This document shows positions 4,678 through 5,087 of a DNA stretch of 5,087 bases, piece by piece. The notes below the pieces were generated by a model. It was not told the origin of the DNA and made no database searches. It saw only the letters and a program-made list of their open reading frames with translations. Origin of the DNA: Pedobacter sp. (lineage in GTDB: Bacteria; Bacteroidota; Bacteroidia; Sphingobacteriales; Sphingobacteriaceae); assembly GCA_004295885.1 (NCBI GenBank), contig SEDG01000242.1, forward strand, positions 1 through 5,087. Reading direction: 5' to 3'. The translations under genes were made by a program, and so were the position numbers. Position 1 is the stretch's first letter; each line of letters begins with the position of its first letter.

Positions 4678-5087
4678 ATGTTACCATATAGGCTTTTATA
4701 TAGCAAAAACTCTGTACTGATAATGGCAATGATTCTAATCCCCATTTTTGGCGTGGGTCTGATGTTCGCCATTTTACTCAATCTGCCAAAAGACTTACCA
4801 GACTGGACAATTTTTAGCTTCATCATTTTCTTTCTATTTGTACTGGTTGTTTCTTTATTGTATATCATTAAAAAATGGCTTAATGTACCTTGCAATACCT
4901 TCGTTAACGAAACTGGAATAAGCTTCAAGTTTGAAAAGAAGAATTTTTTTTACAAATACAATGACTTTTTTTCGGGTTGGGAAAATGTAACTAACATCTC
5001 AGAAACGGCATATAATGAGCAAGGTAATTTCTATCAAATCACCTTTAAAAATCCAAGTTTTACTGCCAACTTTAGCGCAATTAAGGC
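4678..5087 (+). CDS. Two-TM membrane protein, 5' part only (runs off window)
   Basis: An open frame starts at ATG 4678 and continues without a stop to the window end, giving 136 codons. The protein begins MLPYRLLYSKNSVLIMAM, with two hydrophobic segments at about 12-34 (SVLIMAMILIPIFGVGLMFA) and 43-66 (TIFSFIIFFLFVLVVSLLY), joined by a short loop NLPKDLPDW. A soluble part follows (about 70 on), with alternating hydrophobic and polar residues suggesting beta strands: TFVNETGISFKF, then FSGWENVTNI and FYQITFKN. The layout of a short TM hairpin followed by a beta-rich region recalls bacterial PH-like or YcxB-type membrane proteins, but I do not recognise the family and assign no function. The gene begins 60 bases after the pseudogene in the same direction. 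The A-rich ATAAAAA before the ATG is typical of Bacteroidota starts. Confidence 0.75.
   Translation, partial: MLPYRLLYSKNSVLIMAMILIPIFGVGLMFAILLNLPKDLPDWTIFSFIIFFLFVLVVSLLYIIKKWLNVPCNTFVNETGISFKFEKKNFFYKYNDFFSGWENVTNISETAYNEQGNFYQITFKNPSFTANFSAIK

Noticed and set aside
4614..4928. Minus-strand ORF of 104 codons at the right end
   Set aside because: It overlaps the plus-strand membrane protein frame, which has proper TM segments and continues to the window end. The antisense product shows no recognisable features.

Overview
The window looks like chromosomal DNA of a Bacteroidota bacterium, most likely of the Sphingobacteriaceae (Pedobacter-like). Four things point there: low GC content with A/T-ending codons; little sign of Shine-Dalgarno sequences; Bacteroidota-type promoter boxes (TAnnTTTG); and two lineage-typical proteins, a DUF3127 OB-fold protein and an RprX-like histidine kinase. 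The genus is an inference from pattern recognition, not a search result.

Left part (1-2432, all minus strand). Read in transcription order, there is a small DUF3127/SSB-like gene (2432 to 2064) that ends in a strong intrinsic terminator. Next comes a separately promoted two-component pair: a membrane histidine kinase (1916 to 75), then, after 3 bases, the start of its response regulator, which the window cuts off (71 to 1). A 9-bp direct repeat with a 10-bp period upstream of the kinase is a plausible binding site for an OmpR-type regulator, so the pair may regulate itself.

Middle (2433-2610). This is a divergent intergenic region holding a good Bacteroidota -7 box for the rightward gene and several AT-rich dyads. 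I see no gene in it.

Right part (2611-5087, all plus strand). It begins with a THUMP-domain class I methyltransferase of the RlmL/YpsC type, probably acting on rRNA. Then come a small XRE-type DNA-binding protein with a dyad just ahead of its start, a broken HD-domain hydrolase gene, and the 5' part of a two-TM membrane protein that runs off the window. The HD gene has lost an internal segment of non-multiple-of-three length that includes its catalytic centre.

There is no CRISPR array, insertion sequence, tRNA or rRNA, and no clear defence or mobile system. Most of the content is housekeeping and regulatory. The most notable points are the internally deleted HD hydrolase, the SSB-style acidic tail on the DUF3127 protein, and the regulatory repeats.
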